A stretch of 64,000 nt of DNA, taken from Alphaproteobacteria bacterium (GTDB lineage: Bacteria > Pseudomonadota > Alphaproteobacteria > Micropepsales > Micropepsaceae). The DNA lies in the NCBI GenBank assembly GCA_947465395.1, contig CANIAL010000009.1:1-64000 (forward strand), read 5' to 3'. Shown here piece after piece: positions 7,788-16,163 of the stretch (position 1 is its first letter; every line of letters starts with the position of its first letter). A model generated the notes under the pieces. That model saw only the letters and a list, made by a program, of their open reading frames with translations, searched no databases and was not told where the DNA came from. Position numbers and translations under genes: made by a program.

Positions 7788-8960
7788 TTACGTAAGGATT
7801 TTTCCGGAAACATTGAAGAAGCCTTCCATGTCGGCCTTGTTGCCGATGGAGATACGGCCCACGGTGGGCCAGATCGGCCAGCGGTCGGCGGCGATCTGCA
7901 CGCCCTGCGCCTTGTAGATGGCGATCATTTCCTTGTTGGACTTGGACTTCCAGTCCACCATCACCATGTTGCCTTCGCTGGGGCCGATCACGCGCAGGCC
8001 ACGCTTGGTCAGGAAGGCGATGGTCATGGCCTTGTTTTCCATCAGCTCCTTGCGGCGGGCGGCGATGATGTCCGTCGCCGTCAGGCTGGCGTTACAGGCG
8101 GCCACGGTGGCGACCGAAGGACGGTCACCTTCGTACAGCTGGATCTTCTTCAGGACATCCGGCTGGGCCAGCAGGAAGCCCGCGCGGGCGCCCGCCATGC
8201 CGAAAATCTTGGAGAAGGTGCGCGCGATGATGACTTCCTTGCCCGCCCGCACCAGGTGGACGGCGGTATTGTTGGGATAGCCCTTGCTGAGATGGATATA
8301 GGCTTCGTCAATCAGCACGATCGAACCGGCGGGCTTGTTGTCCACCAGCCATTCGATTTCCGCCATCGGCGTCATGGTGCCGGTGGGGTTGTTGGGGTTG
8401 ACCACATAATACATGCCCGCATTCGGGTTGGCGGCCAGCATCGCCTTGACGTCATGGCGATAGTCGGATGACAGCGGCACCAGCGCCACCGGCGCCTTGA
8501 CGTATTTCGCCACCCGCACGACGTTGTTGTAGGACGGGTCGGCCATCACCATGCCGCGCGTGGGCGAGCAATAGGCGACGATGGTGCGCGACAGGATGCC
8601 GCCCGAGCCAGGATAAACCGCGACATTGGCTTCCGGCACATTTTCCACGGTGGCGATGGTCTTGATCAGGCGTTCCGCCTCGCCGCTGGGCGAATAACGG
8701 TTGGCATTGGCGAAAGTGGCGGCGGCGGCCTTTTGCGCCGGCTCCATCGGGCCGGTCCAGCATTCATTCAGGCCGATGCGGATCATCTTGCCGCCCGGCG
8801 CGGCATCGTCTTCGGCCTGCGCGAAGGCAGCTTCGCCGCTGATGTTCAGCATGGCGGCGGCGCCGCCGGTGAACAGCATGGCAGTGCGCATCATCTGGCG
8901 GCGCGAGTAACCGCGGCTGAGCAGGTCGTCCTGGATTTCCGGCTTGATCAAATGTGTCAT
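7788..8960 (-). CDS. Tat-exported histidinol-phosphate-aminotransferase-like PLP enzyme
   Basis: 390 residues from the ATG at 8960, supported by an AGGGGAG ribosome site. Residues 18-45 form a twin-arginine signal: SRRQMM followed by a hydrophobic run and an AFA-type cleavage site, so the enzyme is predicted to act in the periplasm. The body is fold-type I PLP aminotransferase of the HisC-like group: GSGGILSRTIVAYCSP, ADPSYNNVV, VNPNNPTGT, LIDEAYIHL, and the Schiff-base lysine in ARTFSKIFGMAGARAGF. The substrate is not determinable. Most HisC relatives are cytosolic, so export is notable. It is followed in the same direction (reading leftward) by the repeat at 7680. A secreted hydrolase and gamma-glutamyltransferase lie upstream on the same strand. 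Confidence 0.88.
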   Translation of the reverse strand: MTHLIKPEIQDDLLSRGYSRRQMMRTAMLFTGGAAAMLNISGEAAFAQAEDDAAPGGKMIRIGLNECWTGPMEPAQKAAAATFANANRYSPSGEAERLIKTIATVENVPEANVAVYPGSGGILSRTIVAYCSPTRGMVMADPSYNNVVRVAKYVKAPVALVPLSSDYRHDVKAMLAANPNAGMYYVVNPNNPTGTMTPMAEIEWLVDNKPAGSIVLIDEAYIHLSKGYPNNTAVHLVRAGKEVIIARTFSKIFGMAGARAGFLLAQPDVLKKIQLYEGDRPSVATVAACNASLTATDIIAARRKELMENKAMTIAFLTKRGLRVIGPSEGNMVMVDWKSKSNKEMIAIYKAQGVQIAADRWPIWPTVGRISIGNKADMEGFFNVSGKILT

Positions 8961-9243
8961 TCGGCGTTCTCCCCTAAAGTGTTGTTCTGGTTTTGGCGCG
9001 ATGAAACGGCTTCCCCTGGGCCGCATCGAAGCAGCCCTGCTGGCCGAAAGGCTATTCCTGTCGGAAGAGGGGTTCAAGGCGGCGGCGAGGGGTGTTTTCG
9101 CGCGGTTTGGCGCCAAAAGACACGCCTTTGAGCGGCTTTTCGACAATTGCGGAGTGGTGTTTGAGACTGCCGCGCCCGCCTTACTGCGCTGCCGCGCGGC
9201 GGGCTTGGCATTTCAATCCATTCGCGCCGCGAATGGATTGAAA
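8961..9243. other. Non-coding stretch between aminotransferase start and tRNA-Glu
   Basis: About 280 bp without a convincing gene. An open (+) frame crosses it but runs into the tRNA and lacks a plausible protein. It must contain the promoter for the (-) aminotransferase, although no clean -35/-10 pair was recognised. Its right edge is the perfect palindrome next to the tRNA. Confidence 0.5.
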
Positions 9244-9245
9244 TG
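9209..9245. repeat. Perfect 17-bp inverted repeat touching the 3' end of tRNA-Glu
   Basis: Left arm 9209-9225, three-base loop GCC, right arm 9229-9245, all 17 pairs perfect. The right arm includes two bases of the encoded CCA end of the tRNA. There is no long T run, so it is not a textbook terminator. It could be a processing or terminating hairpin for the tRNA, or a small palindromic insertion. Confidence 0.8.
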
Positions 9246-9318
9246 GTGCGCCCTAGGGGAGTCGAACCCCTCTTGCAGGAATGAAAATCCTGAGTCCTAA
9301 CCGATAGACGAAGGGCGC
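9244..9318 (-). tRNA. tRNA-Glu (anticodon UUC)
   Basis: On the minus strand the acceptor GCGCCCT pairs with AGGGCGC. The anticodon stem is CAGGA/TCCTG with loop TTTTCAT, giving anticodon TTC (Glu). The T arm is AGGGG-TTCGACT-CCCCT. Discriminator A and CCA are encoded. The gene is 75 nt long and isolated from other tRNAs. Its 3' CCA is part of a perfect palindrome. Confidence 0.95.
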
Positions 9319-9378
9319 TTACCGGAGGCGGGCTATACCGGCCAGACCCCGTTTTTGCAAGCCGTTATTCCGGCGGCC

Positions 9379-10302
9379 TTATTGGTCAAAAGGCGTGCCG
9401 TTTTCCACCGCTGCCCAGGCCTTTGCCGTGCGTTCCGTGGGCAGCCAGGAGGAGGGGGTTTCCGGCGGCTTTCCCGGGGCCACGGGCGCGATGGTCTTTT
9501 TTTCCACATCGCCCAGCCAGCCCTTGGCCGGGTCCAGCGGCATCAGCGTGTTGGAACCCGGCTTCATGCGCAGCGGCAGCACTTCGTCGAAGAAGATGCG
9601 CGACAGGTCGGCGGAACGGGCCACCGCATGGGGCGCGCCCGGCTCTTCCACCAGCGCCCACAGCGCGCCGCCGCGCCGGTTCATGGCGTAGAGGCCCTTC
9701 ACGGCCATCTGGCGATACTGAAGGTCGATGGTGCCGGTGAACAGCATCCCCGGCACGGCGCGGGCTTCCTTGGACACCATGGCGGTGTAATAGAAATTGC
9801 CCTTGTTGACGACAAAGGCTGCCACGCGTTCCGGTTTCCAAGCGGCCATTTCGTAATTGACTTCGCCGCCCGCCGACATGCCCCAGAACACCAAAGGTGC
9901 GGCGGCGATCTCGTCATGCTTCGACCGCTTGGCCAGATCGGTCAGCGCATCCAGGATCGCCTGGCCGCTGCCGCGCTTCATGTCGGCATAGTCTTCGACA
10001 ATGGACGGCACCTTGTCGGTGAGCTGGACGCCCATGATGGCGAACTTGTGCTTGCGTGCGAATTCCTGCCAGGCCGGGTCCTTCACCTGGTCGCGGGCAT
10101 CGCCATTCGATCCGGGCACCAGCACAAGCGTGCCGGTCAGCTTGCCCGCGCCTTCCGGCACCCACAGGCGGAAATTCGCCTTGTCGAAATTGGCGCCGGG
10201 CGGAATGGTCGCGTCCAGCAATGCGGTCTCCTGTGCCAGCACGGGCGTTGCAACAGGAAGCGCCGCCAGAAGCAACGCCATCGTCAGTGAAAAGCGTGTC
10301 AT
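9379..10302 (-). CDS. Secreted alpha/beta hydrolase
   Basis: 307 residues with a clear signal peptide (MTRFSLTMALLLAALPVATPVLA, cleavage before QE). The fold shows the LVLVPGSNGDARD oxyanion-loop strand, the nucleophile elbow GMSAGG near residue 143 with Ser as nucleophile, and a C-terminal His candidate in EPGAPHAV. The family contains esterases, depolymerases and peptidases of the LpqC/PhaZ-like type, and the exact substrate is unknown. The gene ends 60 bp from tRNA-Glu. It begins 9 bp downstream of the gamma-glutamyltransferase stop, so the two are probably one operon with ggt first. Confidence 0.8.
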   Translation of the reverse strand: MTRFSLTMALLLAALPVATPVLAQETALLDATIPPGANFDKANFRLWVPEGAGKLTGTLVLVPGSNGDARDQVKDPAWQEFARKHKFAIMGVQLTDKVPSIVEDYADMKRGSGQAILDALTDLAKRSKHDEIAAAPLVFWGMSAGGEVNYEMAAWKPERVAAFVVNKGNFYYTAMVSKEARAVPGMLFTGTIDLQYRQMAVKGLYAMNRRGGALWALVEEPGAPHAVARSADLSRIFFDEVLPLRMKPGSNTLMPLDPAKGWLGDVEKKTIAPVAPGKPPETPSSWLPTERTAKAWAAVENGTPFDQ

Positions 10303-10311
10303 GTGTTTCCC

Positions 10312-12063
10312 TTAATTCCCGATAGCCGCGCCGGCGGTGGCGCGGGCGTCATTGGCGCCATACAGGATGCGCTTGCCATCCTTGGTGCCGATGATGATGC
10401 CTTCCGCCGAACCCCAGGGGCGTCCGCTGGTGAACTTGTAGCCCGCCGCTTCCAGTTCCTTGCGCACGGCGGGGGTCATGGCGTTGTCCTCGGCATAGAC
10501 CGTGTCCGGCATCCACTGGTGATGGATGCGGGGCGTGTCCACCGCCGCCTTGATGTCCATATTGTGGTCAATCACGTTCAGGATGGATTCCAGCGTGATG
10601 GTGATAATGCGCGAGCCGCCGGGGCTGCCGATCACCATCATCACCTTGCCATTCTTGGTCACCAGCGTGGGGCTCATGGATGACAGCGGCCGCTTGCCGG
10701 GGGCGATGGCGTTGCTTTCGCCCTGCACCAGGCCGAACAGGTTGGGCGCGCCCACCTTCGATGTGAAATCGTCCATTTCATTGTTCAGGAAGAAGCCGGT
10801 ATCGCCCGCGATCACGCCCGAGCCGAAGCCGCCATTGATGGTGTAGGTGACGGAAACCGCGTTGCCGAACTTGTCCACCACCGAATAATGCGTGGTCTGG
10901 TCGCTTTCATGCGGCACGGTGCCGATCTTCACTTCGGAAGACGGCGTCGCCTTGACCGGGTCAATCTTGGCGCGGATGGCGGCGGCGTGCTTGGCCGACA
11001 GCAGCTTGTCCAGCGGGTTCTTCACGAAGACCGGATCGCCCAGCGAGAAATTGCGGTCCACATAGGCATGGCGCATCGCTTCCACCATCAGGTGAATGCT
11101 TTTCGCCGAATGCACCGGCATCTTGTCCATGGGATAGCCGGACAGGATGTTGAATATCTCGCACATGGAAGCGCCGCCCGATGACGGGGGCGGCGAGGAG
11201 ATGATGTTGTAGCCGCGATAGGAACAGCGCAGCGGATCGCCCTCCGTCACCGTGAAATCGGCGAAATCCTTCATGGTGACAAGCCCGCCATTGGCCTTCA
11301 TGGCGGCGACCACGCGCTCGGCAATGTCGCCCTTGTAGAAGACGTCCGGGCCCTTGGCCGAAATCTCGCGCAAGGTGGCGGCCAAATTCTTCTGCACCAG
11401 GTTTTCGCCAACCTTCCAGGGCTGGCCATTGTTCAGGAAGACGGCGGCCACGTTCGGCTCCTTGGCGAATTCCGCCGCGGCAAAGCCATAGGTACGCACA
11501 TCGCCTTCATCCAGCTTGTAACCGTCGGCGGCCAGCTTGATGGCGGGCGCCATCACTTCGGCGCGCGTCTTGGTGCCATACTTGGTCAGCATGCGCTCAA
11601 AGCCCATCACGGACCCCGGCACGCCCACGGCCTTGTAGCCATGCAAGGAGAGGTTGGGGATCACATTGCCCTTGTCGTCTAGGTACATGTTGGCGCTGGC
11701 GGCGGCAGGCGCCTTTTCGCGGAAGTTGATGAAGGTGTCCTTGCCATTGGCAAGATGGATGGTGGCAAAACCGCCGCCGCCGATATTGCCGCAGCACGGA
11801 TGCGTGACCGCCAGCGCGTAGCCAATGGCCACCGCCGCATCAATGGCGTTGCCGCCCGCGGCCATGATGTCCACGCCCGCTTGCGTTGCGAAATGCTGGG
11901 AGCTGACCGCCATGGCGTTGCGCGATTCCACCGGCGGCGGAAATTTCAGGGAGACATCGGCGCCGTTGAATTCGGAAACCTGCGAGGGCGCGGTTTGCGC
12001 CATCCCGATACCGGGCGTGAAAAGCAAGGCAACGCTGGTCAAGGTCCCTAAAATGCGGCGCAT
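10312..12063 (-). CDS. ggt: Gamma-glutamyltransferase
   Basis: 583 residues from the ATG at 12063, preferred over an ATG 21 bases upstream because GGGGGA lies at the right spacing and a signal peptide (MRRILGTLTSVALLFTPGIGMA) begins there. It transfers or hydrolyses gamma-glutamyl groups, chiefly of glutathione, in the periplasm. The precursor self-cleaves before the nucleophilic threonine; here that is the TTHYSVVDKFGNAVS segment near residue 389. The N-terminal large subunit has GGNAIDAAVA, HPCCGNIGGGGF and FREKAPAAA (gamma-glutamate-binding Arg). The small subunit has LNNEMDDF, PGKRPLSSMSPT and GSPGGSRI. All catalytic elements are present. The divergent promoter region with sir2 contains TTGACA and a GTAAGAACTTAC palindrome. 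Confidence 0.96.
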   Translation of the reverse strand: MRRILGTLTSVALLFTPGIGMAQTAPSQVSEFNGADVSLKFPPPVESRNAMAVSSQHFATQAGVDIMAAGGNAIDAAVAIGYALAVTHPCCGNIGGGGFATIHLANGKDTFINFREKAPAAASANMYLDDKGNVIPNLSLHGYKAVGVPGSVMGFERMLTKYGTKTRAEVMAPAIKLAADGYKLDEGDVRTYGFAAAEFAKEPNVAAVFLNNGQPWKVGENLVQKNLAATLREISAKGPDVFYKGDIAERVVAAMKANGGLVTMKDFADFTVTEGDPLRCSYRGYNIISSPPPSSGGASMCEIFNILSGYPMDKMPVHSAKSIHLMVEAMRHAYVDRNFSLGDPVFVKNPLDKLLSAKHAAAIRAKIDPVKATPSSEVKIGTVPHESDQTTHYSVVDKFGNAVSVTYTINGGFGSGVIAGDTGFFLNNEMDDFTSKVGAPNLFGLVQGESNAIAPGKRPLSSMSPTLVTKNGKVMMVIGSPGGSRIITITLESILNVIDHNMDIKAAVDTPRIHHQWMPDTVYAEDNAMTPAVRKELEAAGYKFTSGRPWGSAEGIIIGTKDGKRILYGANDARATAGAAIGN

Positions 12064-12095
12064 CAAAATCCCCCATGAAGTCATTATTGACAGGG

Positions 12096-12107
12096 TAAGA
12101 ACTTACA
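12096..12107. promoter_or_regulatory. Small palindrome in ggt/sirtuin divergent promoter region
   Basis: GTAAG-AA-CTTAC lies just after a TTGACA hexamer (12087-12092), in the 87-bp gap between divergent genes. It could be an operator. Arms are only 5 bp, so chance is possible. Confidence 0.3.
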
Positions 12108-12150
12108 GTCGGGTCCCCGGGATTGCCAGCCTGTAAAAGGCCGGTTTGGC

Positions 12151-12966
12151 ATGGCAGGATTGCCAAAGCCTGTCAGGGACGCCGCCTTGGACCGCCAGAT
12201 CGAACAGCTTGCCGAATGGATCGCCAAGGCCCGCCACATGGTGGTCTTTACCGGCGCGGGCATTTCCACCGAATCCGGGATACCGGATTTTCGCTCACCC
12301 GGCGGCATCTGGACCAAGATGATGCCGGTGCATTTTTCCGATTATCTCGCGGACCCACAGGCGCGACGCCTGTCATGGGTGCGGCGTTTCGAGATGGAAG
12401 AAACCTGGAACGCGGTCAAGCCGAACGCGGGTCACAAGGCGGTGGCCGACCTGGCTTCGCGCGGCATCGTCAAAGCCGTCATCACCCAGAACATAGACAA
12501 CCTTCACCAGGCGGCCGGTATGACGGACGAACAGGTGATCGAACTGCATGGCAACACGCGCAGGGCAGGGTGCCTGACGTGCGGGGCGCGGGCCGAGATC
12601 GCCGACATACGCCGCCATTTTGACACCCATGGCGAAGCGCCCGATTGCCGCTTCTGCGGCGGCATCATCAAGACCGCCACCATCTCCTTCGGCCAGGCCA
12701 TGCCGGAATCCGAAATGGCCCGCGCCCATGCCGCCAGCCGGCACGCTGATTTGTTCCTGGTGGCGGGGTCGTCGCTGTCGGTCTATCCGGCGGCGTCATT
12801 CCCGCTGCTGGCGCAGGAGGCAGGGGCCAGGCTGGTGATTCTGAACCGCGAGCCCACGCCACAGGACCGGGCCGCCGACCTGGTGCTGAACCACGAAATT
12901 GGCCCTACTCTGGAGGCGGCTTTGGGGCTTTTGGCGCAAGGTTGCCCCCCCGCTTTGGATCGCTAG
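12151..12966 (+). CDS. Sir2-family NAD-dependent protein deacylase
   Basis: 271 residues. The sirtuin fold is complete: NAD-binding FTGAGISTESGIPDFRSPGGIW (about residues 33-54), TQNIDNLHQAAG, the catalytic histidine in VIELHGNTR, a structural zinc site of two CxxC pairs (CLTCGA and CRFCGG), and GSSLSVYPAASFP. It removes acyl groups from lysines using NAD, in the cytoplasm. Preserved Arg/Tyr desuccinylase residues cannot be assigned with certainty, so substrate preference is open. The start at 12151 follows an AAGGCCGG region. A ClpP-like peptidase starts 36 bp downstream in the same direction. Confidence 0.95.
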   Translation: MAGLPKPVRDAALDRQIEQLAEWIAKARHMVVFTGAGISTESGIPDFRSPGGIWTKMMPVHFSDYLADPQARRLSWVRRFEMEETWNAVKPNAGHKAVADLASRGIVKAVITQNIDNLHQAAGMTDEQVIELHGNTRRAGCLTCGARAEIADIRRHFDTHGEAPDCRFCGGIIKTATISFGQAMPESEMARAHAASRHADLFLVAGSSLSVYPAASFPLLAQEAGARLVILNREPTPQDRAADLVLNHEIGPTLEAALGLLAQGCPPALDR

Positions 12967-13002
12967 TATGCCCTTCGAATCCCTGTTTTTGGAGTGATCC
13001 AC

Positions 13003-13605
13003 TTGTACCGCGCAGACGAAGACCAGGACGAAAAAAACGACGACAAGGACAAGGCGCCGGAAGCCCAATCCTCGGACATCGCCAAGGCGCTGTTCAAGTC
13101 GCGCACGGTGCTGATCTTCGGCGAAGTCAACATGAAGATGGCCGAGCGGGTCACCGCCCAGCTCCTGGCCTATGCCGAAAGCGATGGCGACATCCGCGTC
13201 CTGGTCAATTCGCCGGGCGGCCATGTGGAATCCGGCGACACCATCCATGACATGATCCGGTTCGTCGGCTCCAAGGTGAAGATCATCGGCACCGGCTGGG
13301 TCGCCAGCGCTGGCGCGCACATTTTCCTGGGCGCGAAAAAGGAAAACCGCTTCTGCCTGCCCTTCACGCGCTTCCTGCTGCACCAGCCCCTGGGCGGGGT
13401 GCAGGGCCAGGCTTCGGACATCACCATCGAGGCGGAAGAGATCATCAAGATGCGCGCGCGCCTTATCAAAGAGATCGCGGTGGAAACCGGGCAACCTTAT
13501 GAAAAGGTCGTGACGGATACCGAGCGCAATTTCTGGATGGGCGCGGACGAGGCCAAGGCCTATGGCCTGGTGTCCAAGATCATCACCAGCGCCAAAGAGG
13601 TCTGA
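13003..13605 (+). CDS. ClpP-like serine protease (non-canonical Clp proteolytic subunit)
   Basis: 200 residues. A TTG at 13003 is chosen because GGAG ends eight bases before it; the GTG at 12994 would overlap that ribosome site. After an acidic, low-complexity N-terminus (residues 2-25, many Asp/Glu/Lys) the ClpP fold follows: VNSPGGHVESGDTIHDM, the nucleophile Ser in WVASAGAHIFLGA, His in FLLHQPLGG, and Asp in TDTERNFWMGADEAKAYGLV. The triad is intact. It differs from housekeeping ClpP in the ASAGA elbow, and no ClpX lies nearby, so it is probably an accessory paralogue. It sits between a sirtuin and a GH13 enzyme, and only 3 bp separate it from the latter. Confidence 0.9.
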   Translation: MYRADEDQDEKNDDKDKAPEAQSSDIAKALFKSRTVLIFGEVNMKMAERVTAQLLAYAESDGDIRVLVNSPGGHVESGDTIHDMIRFVGSKVKIIGTGWVASAGAHIFLGAKKENRFCLPFTRFLLHQPLGGVQGQASDITIEAEEIIKMRARLIKEIAVETGQPYEKVVTDTERNFWMGADEAKAYGLVSKIITSAKEV

Positions 13606-13608
13606 GCA

Positions 13609-15159
13609 GTGCGTCCCTGGGGACGCGGCGCAGTCATCTATCAGGTCTATATCCGCAGTTTCTGCGATTCAAATGGCGACGGGCAGGGAGACATTCCCGG
13701 CCTGGTCGGCAAGCTGGATTACATCGCAGCCCTGGGCGTGGACGCCATCTGGCTGTCGCCGCTGCATCCCTCGCCGGACCGCGACTGGGGCTATGACGTT
13801 TCGGATTACGACAAGGTCCATCCCGATTACGGCACGCTGGAAGATTTCCAGAAATTATTGGACGGTGCCCATGCGCGCGGGCTGAAGATCATGCTGGACG
13901 AGGTGCTGGCCCACACCTCCGACGAACATGCCTGGTTCGCCGCCAGCCGCGATGGCGATGCGGGCAAGCGCGACTGGTATGTCTGGGCCGACCCCAAAGC
14001 GGATGGCACCGTGCCCAACAACTGGCTGTCGGTGTTCGGCGGACCGGCCTGGGCGTACCAGCCGGCGCGGCGGCAATATTATCACCACAAGTTTTTGCGC
14101 CAGCAACCCAAGCTGAACTGGCGCAACGCCGATGCCCGCAAGGCGGCGCTGAATGTTCTGACGACATGGCTGAAGCGCGGCGTGGATGGCTTCCGGCTGG
14201 ATGTCGCCAACGCCTTCCTGCATGACGAAAAACTCACCGATAATCCGCCGGTCAGCCCGCGCGGTGAAGTCGAATGGTCCGCCGCCGCCAACATGCAACG
14301 GCATATCCATGATTCAAACCTGGAAGAGAACCGCGCAGTATTGGGCGAAATACGTCAGACGGTGGAAGCGTTCGACAATCGTTTTGTGCTTGGCGAGTTT
14401 TCAGAGGAATTCGAACGTTCCGGCTGTTACCTGCCGCCCGACAAGGGGCTTCACGCCGGTTACAATTTCGCGCTGCTGCTGGCCCGTGATGCCGCCGGCA
14501 TCCGCGCGCATATGGAAGAGCTGGCGAAGCACCCCGATCATTGGCCCGCCATCGCTTTTTCCAACCATGATGTCACGCGCACCGCCAGCCGCTTTGGCGC
14601 GGAAGCGGTACAGGCCATGCTGGCGCTGCTGCTGTCCCTGCGCGGCACGGCGCTGATCTACCAGGGCGAAGAACTGGGCCTGCCGGAAGTCGATCTGCGC
14701 CGCGACCAGCTGCGCGATCCGGTGGGCGATCTTTATTATCCCCTGTTCAAGGGCCGCGATGGTTGCCGCACGCCCATGCCCTGGGATGATGCGAAGCCAA
14801 ATCTGGGTTTCACCAGTGGTGCGCCATGGCTGCCGCTGGGTGAAGGTCACGCGGCGCTGTCCGTGACACGCCAGCAAACCGATCCTGGCTCCACATTGGC
14901 CTATGCGAAAAAGATGCTGGCGGCGCGCCGTGCGTATGCTGATCTGCGTGACGGCGATCAGATTTTGTTGGAGGCACCGCTGCCGCTGATCATGTTCCGG
15001 CGCGGCAAGACGCTGTGCGCCTTCAACCTGGGGCCTGTGGCGATGGAATGGACCTTGCCTGCAACCGTGACGCCGCTGGATTTCGGAACGGGCCAATCCG
15101 CAATTCGCGGGCAGACGCTGGTGCTGGGTCCCTGGTCAGCTTTTTTCGGCAGCCTCTAG
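13609..15159 (+). CDS. GH13 alpha-glucosidase (oligo-1,6-glucosidase type)
   Basis: 516 residues; GTG start with an AGAGG upstream in the end of the protease gene. The (beta/alpha)8 GH13 motifs are all visible: AIYQVYIRSF-type N-terminus (here VIYQVYIRSF), DAIWLSPLHPSP, WGYDVSDY, LDEVLAHTSDEHAWF (region I), GFRLDVANAF with the Asp nucleophile near residue 200, VLGEFSEEF with the acid/base Glu, and FSNHDVTR with the third carboxylate. The YQGEELGLPEVDL segment is typical of alpha-glucosidases such as the GH13_23 group. It hydrolyses alpha-1,4 or alpha-1,6 oligosaccharides; no signal peptide is seen, so it is cytoplasmic. Its 3' end overlaps the convergent NifU-like gene by 24 bp. Confidence 0.95.
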   Translation: MRPWGRGAVIYQVYIRSFCDSNGDGQGDIPGLVGKLDYIAALGVDAIWLSPLHPSPDRDWGYDVSDYDKVHPDYGTLEDFQKLLDGAHARGLKIMLDEVLAHTSDEHAWFAASRDGDAGKRDWYVWADPKADGTVPNNWLSVFGGPAWAYQPARRQYYHHKFLRQQPKLNWRNADARKAALNVLTTWLKRGVDGFRLDVANAFLHDEKLTDNPPVSPRGEVEWSAAANMQRHIHDSNLEENRAVLGEIRQTVEAFDNRFVLGEFSEEFERSGCYLPPDKGLHAGYNFALLLARDAAGIRAHMEELAKHPDHWPAIAFSNHDVTRTASRFGAEAVQAMLALLLSLRGTALIYQGEELGLPEVDLRRDQLRDPVGDLYYPLFKGRDGCRTPMPWDDAKPNLGFTSGAPWLPLGEGHAALSVTRQQTDPGSTLAYAKKMLAARRAYADLRDGDQILLEAPLPLIMFRRGKTLCAFNLGPVAMEWTLPATVTPLDFGTGQSAIRGQTLVLGPWSAFFGSL

Positions 15160-15552
15160 CGCCTCGCGCAGCGCCAGTATGGGCAGCAGCACGCAAGTGT
15201 GCCGCCCGCGTATTTCGCCGACGCCGTCAAAGGCGCGCCAGGTGTCATCCGGCGTGGCCCCGCCTTCCAGCATCATCCGCACCTTGCCTTCCAGCGCCGC
15301 CAGCCCGCCCGCATTCTGCCCCACCGCCGTGCCGCCCAGGATAGACGCAGAGGCCTGGGCCAATATGCAGGCCTGGGTCTGGTACGCGATGGCGGTGATG
15401 CGCCCGGCTTCCATCGTCACCGCCATGGTCACCTTGTCGGCGCAGGCGGGGTTGTGGGCGCTGGCAGTGCCATCGGCGCGGGGCAGGGTCCCGGCCCCGG
15501 TGGCGTCGGCCGCCAGCCGCAGCACTTCTTTCCTGTAGATGGGATCACTCAT
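15136..15552 (-). CDS. NifU/IscU-like iron-sulfur cluster scaffold protein
   Basis: 138 residues from the ATG at 15552. It has the three scaffold cysteines of IscU/SufU/NifU-N proteins: NPACADK (with the neighbouring Asp), QACILAQASAS and RHTCVLLP. These bind a transient [2Fe-2S] cluster for delivery to apoproteins. It starts in a 4-base ATGA overlap with the MocA-like gene, so the two are coupled. That association suggests service to a molybdo-iron-sulfur enzyme maturation route rather than the general Isc system, since no iscS or hscAB is nearby. The C-terminus overlaps the convergent glucosidase gene. Confidence 0.88.
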   Translation of the reverse strand: MSDPIYRKEVLRLAADATGAGTLPRADGTASAHNPACADKVTMAVTMEAGRITAIAYQTQACILAQASASILGGTAVGQNAGGLAALEGKVRMMLEGGATPDDTWRAFDGVGEIRGRHTCVLLPILALREALEAAEKS

Positions 15553-16154
15553 GATTTTTCTGATTGTGAAGATGGGGCCCGCCATGCCGCCAGCGCCTCC
15601 GGCGTGTCCAGGTCGGCCAGCGCGCCCGCGCCCCCGGGGACCGTGAAGACCGGGTTCGTCGCCAGCAATGCCCGCGCCCCGGTGTCCCCGGTCAGGCCCC
15701 GCAGGGCATCGAAATGCTCCTTGCCCCACAGCACCGGATTGCCCCGCTTGCCGTCATGGACCGGCGCGATGATGGCCCGTCCAGCCGCCGGATCGAAGGC
15801 GGCAACCAGCCGCTCCAGCAACGCCGCATCCACCCCGGGCATGTCGCCCAGCAGCATCAGGACCCCGTCGCAATCACCGGGAAGGGCGTTAATCCCGCAT
15901 ATCAAGGACGTGCTCAAGCCATTTGAATAGTCAGGGTTTTCCACGAACCGAACATCCGCAATATCCGCCAGCGCCGCCCGGACCTTAGCGCCCTCGTTGC
16001 CGGTGACAACAAGCACCGGATCTGCCACTGCCATCGCCGCCGCCACGGCATGGCGGATCATGGGCTGGCCGCCAACCGCCTCCAGCAGCTTGTTGCTGCC
16101 CATGCGGCTGGAACGGCCCGCCGCCAGCACCAGCGCCGCGATCCTGAAGCTCAT
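15549..16154 (-). CDS. MobA/MocA-like nucleotidyltransferase
   Basis: 201 residues. The N-terminal LVLAAGRSSRMGSNKLL is the nucleotide-binding signature of NTP transferases of the MobA/MocA type, and LLGDMPG supplies the metal-binding Asp. The GKRGNPVLW segment is characteristic of molybdenum cofactor cytidylyl- or guanylyltransferases. In xanthine-dehydrogenase-family maturation, such enzymes make MCD from Mo-molybdopterin and CTP. XdhC (18.3 kb) lies on the same strand beyond a two-component pair, which supports this role; no molybdo-hydroxylase subunit is in the window. Translationally coupled to the NifU-like gene. Confidence 0.88.
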   Translation of the reverse strand: MSFRIAALVLAAGRSSRMGSNKLLEAVGGQPMIRHAVAAAMAVADPVLVVTGNEGAKVRAALADIADVRFVENPDYSNGLSTSLICGINALPGDCDGVLMLLGDMPGVDAALLERLVAAFDPAAGRAIIAPVHDGKRGNPVLWGKEHFDALRGLTGDTGARALLATNPVFTVPGGAGALADLDTPEALAAWRAPSSQSEKS

Positions 16155-16163
16155 GAATGAAGT

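Noticed and set aside
8944-9300. (+) frame crossing the gap before tRNA-Glu
   Set aside because: Runs through the tRNA gene and palindrome, and gives no recognisable protein.
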